A DNA stretch of 64,000 bases from DATBRC01 sp036560485 (GTDB lineage: Bacteria > Pseudomonadota > Gammaproteobacteria > Burkholderiales > Burkholderiaceae_D): NCBI GenBank assembly GCA_036560485.1, contig DATBRC010000030.1, forward strand, positions 80,854-144,853, in the 5' to 3' direction. The notes beneath the pieces were generated by a model. That model made no database searches, had not been told where the DNA came from, and was given only the letters and a program-made list of their open reading frames with translations. Shown in pieces: positions 51,001-60,102 of the stretch (position 1 is the first letter of the stretch; every line of letters begins with the position of its first letter). The translations under genes and the position numbers were made by a program.

Positions 51001-54000
51001 GCGCGCAAGACCAGGCTGGAAATAGCTGAATTCCTCACTGGCATGATCGAACTTGCAGTGATGCAGCTTCAGGGTACGGCGACCGATGAGCAAAAGGCCA
51101 AGTGCGAGGCGAATTTCAAGTGGGCGTGTGAAGCGCAATACGGTTACGGGATTGGACACTATCACATCACGAAGCAAGTCGAGTATTACATGTTCGGGTG
51201 CTATGACGAAGCGTTGAATGCTGCCAATCTGGCCGAAGCCGTCATGCCTTCTTCGCTAACAATACTGACATCGATGGTGACGCATCACTTTTATCACGCG
51301 TTGACGTTGACTGCGCTCTATCCGCATGCCGGCCCCGCACAGCAGAAATCCTTTAAGGATAAACTGCATATGCAACTGCACAAGCTCAAGCTATGGGCAG
51401 ACAGTTGTCCGGAGAATTACACCAATCGTTATGAATTGGTAGCGGCTGAAATCGCGCGTATAGAAGGCCGCGACATGGATGCCTTGCGCTTTTATGAAAA
51501 AGCCATTCGCTCGGCGCGTGACAACGGCTTTGTGCAAAATGAGGCACTGGCCCATGAGCTGGCGGGGAGATTTTATGCGGCGAGCGGGCTGGCGACCAGC
51601 GCGGATGCCCATCTGCGCATTGCTCGTACCGGATATACACGATGGGGCGCGCTCGGGAAAGTGGCGCTACTTGATCAGGCATATCCTCAATACGCAATAG
51701 AACGGCGCTCCACCGATGTGTTTTCGAATCAATTCGATTCGATGGCAATGCTGAAAGCCTATCAAGCCATCTCAGGTGAAATTGTTCTGGCAAAACTGCT
51801 GCGTACCATGATGCGTATTGTGATCGAAACGGCGGGGGCGGAGCAAGCCTGCCTGCTGCTGATGCGTGACAATGCATTGCAGGTTGTGGCGGAAGTGACA
51901 GCGCGTGATAACACGCCGGATATTATGTTGTTGACACAACCCGTTGCGATCAATCCTGATAGTTTGCCGGAACGTATTGTCAGCTATGTGGTGCGTACAC
52001 GCGAGACGGTGCTGATCGCCGACGCCGGTGATGCGACACTTGCCAATATGTTCGCCGGTGATCCATATATCCATCGCCAGGCGCCACGTTCGCTGTTGTG
52101 CCTGCCCATTCTCAAGCAAGGTAGTGTAATAGGCGTGCTATATCTTGAAAACCGGCTTGCTGTCGGTGCATTTACGCAGAGTCACATTGCCTTGCTGGAA
52201 ATGCTCACATCGCAAGCCGCCATTTCGCTTGAAAATGCAGCACTGTACACAGAGCTGGAACAACGTGTAGAGGAACGGACGCATAGCTTGTCGGCGGAAG
52301 TGGCTGAACGCATGCAGGCGCAGACGCAACTTAAACAGGCTTTGACGGAATTGGAGTTGGTACTCGAAAACGCCTCGCTCGGCATTACGACCGTTGTGGT
52401 GCCTTCGGGTAACGACAGCCGGATTATAAAAACTGTTAATCAGGCTTTTGCGCGCATGCTCGGTTATGAAGCGGACGAACTTATCGGACAGAGTACGCGG
52501 ATGCTTTTTCTGAATCCCGACGAGTACGAGAAAGTAGGGACTGCTTACGATCAGGTTATGCAAACAGGAGCGACCTACCATCACGAGCATCTATACCGGC
52601 GCAAAGATGGGCAAGGTATTCGCGTGTCGTTGGTGGGAACAGCGATTGATCCGGACGATTTTTCCAAAGGCACAATCTGGTTGTGTGAAGACATCACCGA
52701 GCGCAAGCGCATCGAGCTCGAGTTGATCAATACCAAGGAACTCGCGGAAGCAGCAACCAAATCGAAGAGCAAGTTTTTGGCGAACATGAGCCATGAAATC
52801 CGCACGCCGATGAATGCCATTATCGGCATGTCATATCTGGCTTTACGCACGGAACTCAATAAGCAACAGTTCGATTACGTCAATAAAATCCATGGAGCTG
52901 CCGTTTCATTGCTTGGCGTACTGAATGACATCCTCGATTTTTCCAAAATCGAAGCCGGCAAGATGGCTATGGAAAAAACGGATTTCAATCTGGAAGATGT
53001 GCTCAACAACGTTGCCACCGTCACCAGCAACAAGGCGCAAGACAAGGGATTGGAATACTATTTCCAGATTCCGCCGTCCATCCCGTTCTATCTGGTCGGT
53101 GACCCACTACGCCTCGGACAAGTGTTGATCAATCTGGCCAACAATGCGATCAAATTCACTGAGACGGGGGAAATACAAGTCGCTTGCCGGCAACTGGAAG
53201 CTACCACAGACAACAAGGTGCTGTTGGAATTCAGCGTGCGCGACACCGGCATTGGCATGACGCAGGAACAGACAGCGAAATTATTTCAAGCCTTCAGCCA
53301 GGCGGATGAATCAACCACGCGCAAATATGGCGGTACCGGCTTGGGCCTGTCAATTTGCAAGACGATTGTCGAGCAAATGGGCGGCACTATCGGCATAGAA
53401 AGCACACCGCATCGCGGTTCGACCTTTCATTTCACTGCCTGGTTTGAATTGGGCAAACAGGAAGCCAGAAAAATACCATCATCGGTTTACCAGAAAGAAA
53501 AGCAGATGCGATTTGATGGTCTGACGGTATTGCTGGTCGAAGATAACGAAATTAATCAGCAGATCGCCCGTGAATTGCTGGAGGCCGTCGGCATCACTGT
53601 CGAGATTGCCAGCAATGGTCGCATTGCAGTGGATCGATTAAATAATGCAAGCGCGGATCGCTATGGTTTGGTCTTCATGGATGTGCAAATGCCCGAAATG
53701 GATGGGCATGAAGCGACCCGTTGCATACGCACTCTCCCGCGCTTTGCCGATTTGCCGATTATCGCGATGACCGCACATGCGATGCATGAAGAGCGTGAGC
53801 GTTGCATTGCTTCCGGCATGAACGATCATGTCGCCAAACCGATCAACCCCTCAGAACTGTATCGGACTATCGCACGCTGGTGTCCGCGATTTGTGACGCA
53901 GCATGTAGAGCAACCATTTACTGCGCAACTCGAAGGCACATCCGATGAAGAATTGGCGATCGAAGGTGTGGATGTACGGGATGGATTGAAACGCATGCAG

Positions 54001-54612
54001 GGCAATCGTGCGTTTTACTTGCAGATGCTGAAGCGCTTCCGCGACGATCAAAGTGACGTGGTTGCCAGAATAGGCGTTGCATTGCTCGATAAGGAAGGAC
54101 GCTTGGCCGCAGAGCGTAGCGCCCACACATTGAAGAGCGTGGCGGGCCAGCTTGGGATTAAAGGCGTTGAGAGGATTGCAGGACAGATAGAGCAGAAAAT
54201 TCGAGACAGTGCGAGTCCGAAAGTACTTGCCTCACTGTTGGAGCAACTTGATGGTGAACTACGTCCGTTGCTCGGCACACTTGCGCATGTGTTGACGTTA
54301 TCGGAACCGGGAAAAATTGATGCTCTGCCTGTAGGTGAAATAGACCACGATGCAATGCAAGAGCTGATACAGCGCATCATTGATTTGCTGAGTCAATACG
54401 ATGGTGAGGCTATCGATTTTCTGGCAGAGTCCAGCAGGCTTTTGGCAGCTGCTTTGGGAGAGGCCGCTCAAAGGAAAATTGCGCAGCAAGCGCATGTGTA
54501 CAATTTCGATGAGGCGCGCGCCGCACTGAGAGCCGGAGCGGAATTGGCCGGCTATCAAATTCTTGATGTTGCGTTTTCAAGTTTGAGCGACACTGGTGCT
54601 ATGCCTTCTTGA
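48076..54612 (+). CDS. Giant hybrid histidine kinase with vestigial Ser/Thr kinase, ATPase, GAF, PAS, receiver and Hpt domains
   Basis: A soluble 2178-residue protein. Residues about 50-215 match only the C-lobe of a Ser/Thr kinase (AYISPEQTGRMN, DYRSDYYSLG); the catalytic loop reads YHGCINAAT (67-75), without the Asp, Lys and Asn needed for activity. A STAND-type ATPase follows, with Walker A SGYSGIGKSSL (Lys263) and Walker B LVLFLDDLQW (Asp387-388). Helical TPR-like repeats fill about 560-1230. Then come GAF (1240-1395), PAS (1420-1545), HisKA with His1573 in NMSHEIRTPMN, ATPase with NLANNAIKFT and GTGLGLSI, a receiver with Asp1869 in FMDVQMPEMDG, and Hpt with His2017 in SAHTLKSVAGQLG. An entire phosphorelay is thus in one chain. 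The start is uncertain; an ATG at 48136 is possible. Confidence 0.9.
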   Translation: MGEQYLPMPPDSCLSVRRGLMVILNNQQSLNILMADGSSSKAALAAFFVKANTAIVLLREMHARRPYHGCINAATLGLSETGLTGEAPSLEEMQPEQQDLAYISPEQTGRMNHAVDYRSDYYSLGIVFYELLTGRPPFVSDDMMEVVHGHIARQPTPPHQLNPAIPKPISDIVIKLLGKNAEERYQSLHGLEADLAYCKQMLDEGRPLIRFALGKKDAFDRLPITEKLYGREVELKCLMDAFMRTVEGGAEIILVSGYSGIGKSSLINSIQQAVREKNGIFLSGKFEQFKRNIPYAMLAQAFHGFILQIMGASEAELSRWRDAIRKAVGSNGQLLIDLIPALELVIGKQPVTIELASNDAQNRLQLVFDQFVRVFAQRKHPLVLFLDDLQWVDSASLKLLEHLLNQPDMKHLLLIGAYRDNEVDSAHPLMLSIASLRKHAEIVHEIQLAPLRLADMNRMIADALLCAPERSQLLAELVFQKTAGNPFFTRQFLSTLYEEKLLVFDMQQAQDLAWQWDIELIQAKGITDNVVELMMEKLQRLSKSSLDVLKCLACLGNSASIDMLATVSGFTEQEAEANLDEALRSGFLSRLSKTLKFAHDRIQEAVYSMIPAQHKAALHLSAGRLLVTQLSSAATEGLVFDVVHQLNRGIELVIDTEERDRIGRLNALAGKKAKDSAAHASARDYLAQAIALLPDDCWSQRFDETFALYLDCAECELVVGHFQETDTLLDRCLAHAYRPRDRARIYFLRNRMYYITKRVSQGLDAGLDTLQLFGVTFPKTDQELLKAGEVARQKLTNTLAVNDRSIAELIDLPVVTDPDVRNIIALMAEMVTAAYSARPVLAIPLLVKAMEFCLEYGNIEESCVIYSNYGLALAGSFDDRRTAYELSQMSLRLNERFQDEKLRGRLLFIHGYAFNGMQQPLSSGIPMLEQGFIACREIGNQNFMSANAAALCWLAWETSKTLNEVIHILQPYLDVARKTRLEIAEFLTGMIELAVMQLQGTATDEQKAKCEANFKWACEAQYGYGIGHYHITKQVEYYMFGCYDEALNAANLAEAVMPSSLTILTSMVTHHFYHALTLTALYPHAGPAQQKSFKDKLHMQLHKLKLWADSCPENYTNRYELVAAEIARIEGRDMDALRFYEKAIRSARDNGFVQNEALAHELAGRFYAASGLATSADAHLRIARTGYTRWGALGKVALLDQAYPQYAIERRSTDVFSNQFDSMAMLKAYQAISGEIVLAKLLRTMMRIVIETAGAEQACLLLMRDNALQVVAEVTARDNTPDIMLLTQPVAINPDSLPERIVSYVVRTRETVLIADAGDATLANMFAGDPYIHRQAPRSLLCLPILKQGSVIGVLYLENRLAVGAFTQSHIALLEMLTSQAAISLENAALYTELEQRVEERTHSLSAEVAERMQAQTQLKQALTELELVLENASLGITTVVVPSGNDSRIIKTVNQAFARMLGYEADELIGQSTRMLFLNPDEYEKVGTAYDQVMQTGATYHHEHLYRRKDGQGIRVSLVGTAIDPDDFSKGTIWLCEDITERKRIELELINTKELAEAATKSKSKFLANMSHEIRTPMNAIIGMSYLALRTELNKQQFDYVNKIHGAAVSLLGVLNDILDFSKIEAGKMAMEKTDFNLEDVLNNVATVTSNKAQDKGLEYYFQIPPSIPFYLVGDPLRLGQVLINLANNAIKFTETGEIQVACRQLEATTDNKVLLEFSVRDTGIGMTQEQTAKLFQAFSQADESTTRKYGGTGLGLSICKTIVEQMGGTIGIESTPHRGSTFHFTAWFELGKQEARKIPSSVYQKEKQMRFDGLTVLLVEDNEINQQIARELLEAVGITVEIASNGRIAVDRLNNASADRYGLVFMDVQMPEMDGHEATRCIRTLPRFADLPIIAMTAHAMHEERERCIASGMNDHVAKPINPSELYRTIARWCPRFVTQHVEQPFTAQLEGTSDEELAIEGVDVRDGLKRMQGNRAFYLQMLKRFRDDQSDVVARIGVALLDKEGRLAAERSAHTLKSVAGQLGIKGVERIAGQIEQKIRDSASPKVLASLLEQLDGELRPLLGTLAHVLTLSEPGKIDALPVGEIDHDAMQELIQRIIDLLSQYDGEAIDFLAESSRLLAAALGEAAQRKIAQQAHVYNFDEARAALRAGAELAGYQILDVAFSSLSDTGAMPS

Positions 54613-54643
54613 TTGGTCACTTTGGTCTTTTGCTAAATGCGTT

Positions 54644-56269
54644 TTAGCTAATCGGATGAAACGATTCAGCCCGCGCGATCGGCCAATACGTTTTGAATAC
54701 CTCTGGCATGCGCGGTAATTGGGAACTATCCAGCAATTCACCGGGATCAAGATAGGGCAGCAGTGCTGAAGCAAGCTTGACTTGATTGGCCGACACGCGC
54801 CGCACCAGGTGACGTGGCCTCAATTCCGAAGGATGATGCAGGCCTGCTGCTGCAATCAATTCTGCCAATGCTTTCAATGTGTTCTGATGGAAGTTGGTGA
54901 CGCGCTCCGCTTTATCCGGCACTACCAATGCACGTTGGCGCAAAGGGTCTTGTGTTGTCACGCCGGTCGGACATTGATCGGTGTGGCAGTGCAGCGATTG
55001 AATGCAGCCTAATGCAAACATGAAGCCGCGCGCAGAATTGCACCAGTCGGCGCCCAGCGCCAATATACGGGCGATGTCGAATGCGGTAATGATTTTTCCC
55101 GATGCGCCGATTTTTATTTTGTCGCGTAAATTGGTGGCGACCAAGGTGTTATGGATCAGCAGCAATCCTTCTTGCAGCGGTGAGCCCATATGATCGGTGA
55201 ACTCCACCGGCGCGGCGCCTGTGCCGCCTTCAGCACCATCCACCACGATGAAATCAGGCGTGATGCCAGTCTGCAGCATCGCTTTCACGATACCGAAAAA
55301 TTCCCATGGATGGCCAATGGCAAGCTTGAAGCCGGTCGGTTTGCCACCGGATAAATTGCGCAACTTCTCAACGAATTCCAGCAAGCCGATCGGTGTATCG
55401 AATGCGGAATGCGATGCAGGTGAAACGCAATCGACACCCATCGGTACGCCGCGTGCTTCAGCAATTTCTTGCGATACCTTTGCGCCTGGCAGTAAACCAC
55501 CATGACCCGGCTTCGCGCCTTGCGATAATTTAACCTCAATCATTTTGACTTGCGGCAGCGTCGCATTCTCGACAAATTTTTCTTCGCAAAAACTGCCATC
55601 AGGATTGCGGCAGCCGAAGTAGCCCGAACCGATTTCCCACACTAGATCGCCGCCTGCGTCGTTAAGATTTTCCGGACGGTGATAGCGGCTGATACTGCCT
55701 TCGCCGGTGTCGTGCATGAACTTGCCTTTTTGCGCACCTTGATTCAATGCCCGTATTGCATTGGCCGACAATGCGCCGAAACTCATTGCGGAAATATTGA
55801 AGACGCTGGCGGAATATGGTTGCTTGCGTTCAGCGCCAATCGTGATGCGGAAATCGTGCGATGTGATTTTTGCCGGCACGATCGAATGATTGATCCATTC
55901 GTAACCGCTTTCGTACACATCCATTTGTGTGCCGAATGGGCGCTTGTCCGGTGCAAGTTTGGCGCGTTGGTAAACGATCGAACGCTGATTGCGCGAGAAC
56001 GGTTTGGCTTCGGTGTCGTCTTCCAGAAAATATTGACGGATTTCAGGGCGGATGAATTCGAAGAAAAATCGGAAATAAGCGAGCAGAGGATAGTTGCGCA
56101 ACAACGAGCGTTGAGGTTGCAGCACATTGAGAATGCCGATCACCGTCAAGCCGCCCGATAGCCATGTCAGCCACCAGCCATTGTGCGTCATCCACGATAA
56201 GGCAAATGACAGTATGAATATAAAACTGACAATCAACAGCGTCAGGTAACGTAACGGGAAATCTCGCAT
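54644..56269 (-). CDS. FMN-binding glutamate synthase-family protein
   Basis: A 541-residue protein with two N-terminal membrane helices (YLTLLIVSFIFILSFALSW and WWLTWLSGGLTVIGIL) and a cytoplasmic FMN/Fe-S domain like the synthase part of glutamate synthase (GltB central domain). Motifs seen are SAMSFGALSANAI, HDTGEGSIS, KPGHGGLLPG, VVDGAEGGTGAAP and, for the 3Fe-4S cluster, ALGCIQSLHCHTDQCPTG. It lacks the amidotransferase domain, so it is not a full glutamate synthase, and the substrate is unknown. The frame opens at 56380, but GGAG correctly placed before the ATG at 56269 decides the start. It is convergent with the hybrid kinase gene. Confidence 0.88.
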   Translation of the reverse strand: MRDFPLRYLTLLIVSFIFILSFALSWMTHNGWWLTWLSGGLTVIGILNVLQPQRSLLRNYPLLAYFRFFFEFIRPEIRQYFLEDDTEAKPFSRNQRSIVYQRAKLAPDKRPFGTQMDVYESGYEWINHSIVPAKITSHDFRITIGAERKQPYSASVFNISAMSFGALSANAIRALNQGAQKGKFMHDTGEGSISRYHRPENLNDAGGDLVWEIGSGYFGCRNPDGSFCEEKFVENATLPQVKMIEVKLSQGAKPGHGGLLPGAKVSQEIAEARGVPMGVDCVSPASHSAFDTPIGLLEFVEKLRNLSGGKPTGFKLAIGHPWEFFGIVKAMLQTGITPDFIVVDGAEGGTGAAPVEFTDHMGSPLQEGLLLIHNTLVATNLRDKIKIGASGKIITAFDIARILALGADWCNSARGFMFALGCIQSLHCHTDQCPTGVTTQDPLRQRALVVPDKAERVTNFHQNTLKALAELIAAAGLHHPSELRPRHLVRRVSANQVKLASALLPYLDPGELLDSSQLPRMPEVFKTYWPIARAESFHPIS

Positions 56270-56630
56270 CAGATACTCCACAAGCGGATAGCGGTCTGGC
56301 AACCAAGTGTGCCGGTTAAGTGTACACAGCGGAAGTAGGGTTGGCCATATCGGAATTCGAATGTGTCGTGGCAAATCCACGATGAGCCATTATAGGGAGA
56401 CAAAAAATTCTGAAATGGTGGGGTAATTTTCAACGGGAAGGTTACAATCAGCGCTGGTCCATGAGGCGCAACATGGATGTAAATTCGCCAATCGCGTTCG
56501 TCCATGCAGGTATTGTTTGCTTCACGTGGTTGTGCCCGTTTCTTGCATGAGTTATAACTGCCAATGAATCGTAGAACATCATGCCATATCGAAAAATAAA
56601 CAAACAATTCAACTTGTCAGGAGCTGCCGC

Positions 56631-57806
56631 ATGAATGCGCGTCCCGCTTTACCCCGTTTGCGTGTGGCGCATTTGTTTTTAATGACTGCGTTGTACTTTT
56701 GTTCAGCCGGCTTTCAGTTTCAATTTCCGCGCGATGTGTTGAGTATGGGCGGCACTGCGCAGCAGGCTGGATTGCTCGTCTCACTCGGCTTGATCCCGGC
56801 CTTGTTGCTGGCCAAGTCGATCGGTGAATGGAACCGTCTGGCAGGAGGGCGTTGGCCTGCAGTGCTTGGCGGCTTGGTCGTGATCTTGAGTAATGTATTG
56901 ATGCTGACGGCCGATCATGTCGGTGGATGGATGGTCGCCTTGCGTTTGCTGTTCGGCGTTGGGCACATGCTGATGTCCATTACGCTGTTTGCGCAGGCTG
57001 CCTTTCTGGTCGAGGATCCGGTGCAGCGTGCCACCATCATTGGCTGGCAGGCAGTGACGACGCAACTGGGCAATGCGATCGGCGGCACTGTCGGGGAACA
57101 TGCCTATCACTATGGTGCGACGGCATTCTGGCTGGGAAGCTGCGGCTTTGCATTGCTTGCCGCAATACTCGCGGCCTGCTGGACTGTCAAGCCAAAAGCC
57201 GCTCCGGTTGCTGCGCCCACCGACGTTCCTGTCAAATTCGGCTGGCCGCCTGAAGTCTGGGGCATCGTCGCAATCGCGATGGCATTCTCCGCCGTCACGC
57301 AATTCATTCCGCCTTTTGTCGATCATCTGGTGTCCAGTGGCGAAGCCAAGCCTTTTGCAGCCAGCTGGTTTGTGACCTCTGCGCTGCTGATGATTGCATC
57401 GGTGCGCTTGGTAGGCAGCTATTATGCGAGCCGCTTGCTGCATCCCGCTGTGCTGAAAATTTGCCACGGCGTGCTGCTGGCGGCATTGTTGGCGGTGCCA
57501 TGGATGCATACGCAATACCAGGCGGTATTTCTAGGTTTGGCGTTTGGCATGACCTACGGCTGGCTTTACCCTGCACTCAATGCGCTGGCCTTTAACCGCT
57601 TGCCTGCGGAGGCGCGAGGCAAGGTGGCAGGCTGGATGGTCACTGCTTACGAGATCGGATTTCGTCTCAGCCCGATCGGTTTTGGTGCGCTCATCTCGTA
57701 CTCGGGATACCGTGCGATGTTCTTTGGCATAGTCATGACGTATTGCGTGATCTTGCTGGTCTCCTGGAAGGCCGATAAACGTTATCTTGTTGCTGCTGGA
57801 GCTTGA
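56631..57806 (+). CDS. Major facilitator superfamily transporter
   Basis: A 391-residue carrier with about 12 hydrophobic helices in two halves. The first helix is HLFLMTALYFCSAGFQFQ. The loop between helices 2 and 3 has KSIGEWNRLAGGRWP, in place of the usual GxxxDRxGRR. The C-terminal half has FGMTYGWLYPALNALAFNRLP and RGKVAGWMVTAYEIGFRL. It starts after CAGGAGCTGCCGC. The alpha/beta hydrolase gene begins eight bases after its stop, so the two are almost surely one transcript and the carrier may move the substrate or product of the adjacent acyl pathway. The specificity is not evident. Confidence 0.88.
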   Translation: MNARPALPRLRVAHLFLMTALYFCSAGFQFQFPRDVLSMGGTAQQAGLLVSLGLIPALLLAKSIGEWNRLAGGRWPAVLGGLVVILSNVLMLTADHVGGWMVALRLLFGVGHMLMSITLFAQAAFLVEDPVQRATIIGWQAVTTQLGNAIGGTVGEHAYHYGATAFWLGSCGFALLAAILAACWTVKPKAAPVAAPTDVPVKFGWPPEVWGIVAIAMAFSAVTQFIPPFVDHLVSSGEAKPFAASWFVTSALLMIASVRLVGSYYASRLLHPAVLKICHGVLLAALLAVPWMHTQYQAVFLGLAFGMTYGWLYPALNALAFNRLPAEARGKVAGWMVTAYEIGFRLSPIGFGALISYSGYRAMFFGIVMTYCVILLVSWKADKRYLVAAGA

Positions 57807-57813
57807 AACCGCA

Positions 57814-58704
57814 ATGTCTTATTTTGATTATGCCAACCGTAAGGTGTTTTATGAATATCAGCCGAATGAAGGGCCGGTCATTGTTTTCATCAATGGTCTG
57901 ACGCAGAGCACCAAGCATTGGCGCGAGTATAAAAATCACCTGTTCGAGCTGGGAATGGGCACGCTGGTGTTTGATATTCCAGGGCAGGGTCAATCCGAAT
58001 TGCCGGAAAAGAAATTGAGCTTCGCGGAAATCGCAGCCATCATCGACGGAATGATGACGCAGCTGAACATCCCGACCGTCTATATGACGGGGATTTCGTT
58101 TGGCGGCACGATTGCGCTGCACTTTGCGGTGCATTATCCAGGCAGGGTGTCCGGCATGATTGCGATTGGCGGCCACAGTGAAAAAGACACGCTATTCAAA
58201 TGCTTGCATCAGGCCTTGATCGACGCAACCAGCAAAGGCGGCATCGCCTATCTATTCGATTTCCTGACCGCGCTGAATTTCAGCCACGAATGGATCGAGA
58301 AGAATAAAACAATGCTCGCATTTGCCAGGAAGGTCTGCGTTGACAACAATTCGACCACCGCGATCACCTATTTCCTGGAAATGATCCTGGAGTCGCACGA
58401 CATCACCGACAAGCTGCATCGAATCACTTGCCCGGTGTTGATCATGTGCGGTGAGGACGACATCTTTACGCCGCGCTGGTGCCAGGAAATCCTGAGGGTC
58501 AATATTCCCAAATCGAATATGGTCGTGATCCAGAATGTCTGCCATGCGTTTACCATTGAGTCGCCGGTCATCAGCAAAAGGATTTTTACCCACTTCATAC
58601 AGCAAATGGTCAACGGTGAATGGGTAGGTGAACAAGCGGCTTGGATGGCGGTCGAGCAGGAAAACGATCAATTCAAACTGTTTCCATGCAAGCGCAAAAA
58701 ATAA
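57814..58704 (+). CDS. Alpha/beta hydrolase (possible LuxD-like thioesterase/acyl transferase role)
   Basis: A 296-residue soluble hydrolase. The oxyanion region is IVFINGLTQSTKHW and the nucleophile elbow is TGISFGGTIALH (Ser95). The acid Asp is in MCGEDDIFTPRW and the catalytic His in VCHAFTIESP, so the triad is complete. The ATG at 57814 lies eight bases after the MFS stop; upstream in-frame codons fall within that gene. In lux operons an alpha/beta hydrolase (LuxD) releases fatty acid for LuxE and LuxC, and a similar role here is an inference from the neighbours, not from sequence closeness. It is separated from the ACP gene by 400 bases. Confidence 0.85.
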   Translation: MSYFDYANRKVFYEYQPNEGPVIVFINGLTQSTKHWREYKNHLFELGMGTLVFDIPGQGQSELPEKKLSFAEIAAIIDGMMTQLNIPTVYMTGISFGGTIALHFAVHYPGRVSGMIAIGGHSEKDTLFKCLHQALIDATSKGGIAYLFDFLTALNFSHEWIEKNKTMLAFARKVCVDNNSTTAITYFLEMILESHDITDKLHRITCPVLIMCGEDDIFTPRWCQEILRVNIPKSNMVVIQNVCHAFTIESPVISKRIFTHFIQQMVNGEWVGEQAAWMAVEQENDQFKLFPCKRKK

Positions 58705-59104
58705 TATCTATCTGCCATGAATCGGCTGCATAGACGGCAACAGCATTCGCTTGTTGAACCGTTTCTCATTTTCTTCTTTAATATTCGTTGCCTACAAACA
58801 ACAAAATTGTCTCGGCAGGCACTCAATGCTCGCATGTAGACCGATAATCTACTTTGACTGATTAGCGGTTTATCGAAGAGTATGTACTTGGATAGGTTCT
58901 CAATGCTGATAGTCATCGGCGCAAGCAGGTGAGTTAGCATAGATCTTGCTGTCTTGAACCCATCCAACTCTTGTCCATTTTCATATTTGGCACGTGGTGA
59001 CGCAGGCTTTCGCTCACATTGAACAACGGCTCAAGCTGATCAAGCCCGGCCTTAAACCAGTCCTGAACAAACCATTTCATTCAATTCAACGAGATTTCAA
59101 TCAC
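58705..59104. other. 400-base gap between the hydrolase gene and the ACP-led operon
   Basis: AT-rich, with no convincing gene; the frame of the ACP gene stays open back to 58994 but has no suitable start before 59105. It probably holds the promoter of the five-gene ACP operon. TTGACT at 58854-58859 is a fair -35 match, with only weak -10 candidates behind it. A conserved RNA structure was not evident by eye. Confidence 0.5.
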
Positions 59105-59344
59105 ATGGACAACAATTCGAAACTTTACAACGCATTCGCACAATCGCTTCGGATTGACCCGAGCAGAATTTCGGAAGACCTCACCTTCAACACCATCGAA
59201 GAATGGGATTCCATTGCGCATATGGCGCTGGTGACCGAAATCGAAAAGGCATTTGATGTGATGCTGGATACCGACGATATTCTCGACATGAGTTCTGTCG
59301 TGAAGGCTCGTGAGATCCTGACGAAGCTCGGTACGGCGTTTTAA
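59105..59344 (+). CDS. Acyl carrier protein
   Basis: A 79-residue acidic helical protein with the phosphopantetheine site EEWDSIAHMALVTEIE, where the Ser of DSI takes the prosthetic group. Helix 3 and the end read VMLDTDDILDMSSVVKARE, a standard ACP pattern. It is clearly different from housekeeping AcpP (which has the GADSLDTVELV type motif) and resembles the discrete carrier proteins of specialised acyl pathways. The ATG at 59105 is the first good start. It leads the tight run ACP-SDR-ligase-LuxE-LuxC, so its acyl group is probably built, loaded or reduced by these enzymes. Confidence 0.92.
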   Translation: MDNNSKLYNAFAQSLRIDPSRISEDLTFNTIEEWDSIAHMALVTEIEKAFDVMLDTDDILDMSSVVKAREILTKLGTAF

Positions 59345-59355
59345 GGCAGATCAAG

Positions 59356-60102
59356 ATGCTACTTCAGAATCGAGTTGCCCTGATTACCGGCGCTGCGCGC
59401 GGGATCGGGTTTGCAACGGCAAAAATATTTGCACAACAGGGCGCCTATGTATTCATGACCGGCAGATCGCTGGAAGCGCTCAATGCGGCTGCAGCGCAAT
59501 TAAGCGCACATGTGCCGGATGCAAAGATCTCTGTGCTGGAACTGGATGTGACCAATCCGGATTCGGTGCGTGATGTGTTTCAGACGCTGTTCAAGCAGAC
59601 GAAAAAACTCGATATCCTGGTTGCCAATGCCGGTGTGCTGGATGATGCGCTGATTGGCATGGTGACCAAGCCGCAGATCGAAAACACGTTTAACACGAAC
59701 ACGTTCGGCGTCATCTATTGCGCACAATATGCCAGCCGTTTAATGGCGCGCAACAAAAGCGGCAGCATCATCAATATGACTTCCATCATGGGGATTAACG
59801 GCAACGTCGGGCAAGCTGTCTACTCCGGCAGCAAGGCGGCGGTAATTGGCATTACCAAGTCGCTTTCCAAGGAACTGGCGCCGCAGAATATCCGCGTGAA
59901 TGCAATCGCGCCCGGCTTCATCGATACAGACATGACGCATTCGATTGCCGCTGAAAAATTTTCCGAGCGAATTGCATCGATCAAGATGGGCAGGATCGGT
60001 AGCCCTGAAGAGGTGGCTGATGTGGCGCTGTTTTTGGCGTCCGACTTGTCGACTTATGTCACCGGACAAGTGATCGGCGTTGATGGCGGGATGCTGATTT
60101 GA
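59356..60102 (+). CDS. Short-chain dehydrogenase/reductase, FabG-like
   Basis: A 248-residue classical SDR. The cofactor motif is TGAARGIGFATAK (11-23), with NAG at 91-93. The catalytic Ser143, Tyr156 and Lys160 are in NMTSIMG and YSGSK. The end VTGQVIGVDGGMLI matches 3-oxoacyl-ACP reductases. Arg16 and Arg37 favour NADPH. It follows the ACP gene by 11 bases, so a 3-oxoacyl-ACP or hydroxyacyl-ACP is a likely substrate. Its stop overlaps the TTG start of the ligase gene. No ketosynthase gene is present in the window to make the 3-oxo substrate. Confidence 0.92.
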   Translation: MLLQNRVALITGAARGIGFATAKIFAQQGAYVFMTGRSLEALNAAAAQLSAHVPDAKISVLELDVTNPDSVRDVFQTLFKQTKKLDILVANAGVLDDALIGMVTKPQIENTFNTNTFGVIYCAQYASRLMARNKSGSIINMTSIMGINGNVGQAVYSGSKAAVIGITKSLSKELAPQNIRVNAIAPGFIDTDMTHSIAAEKFSERIASIKMGRIGSPEEVADVALFLASDLSTYVTGQVIGVDGGMLI

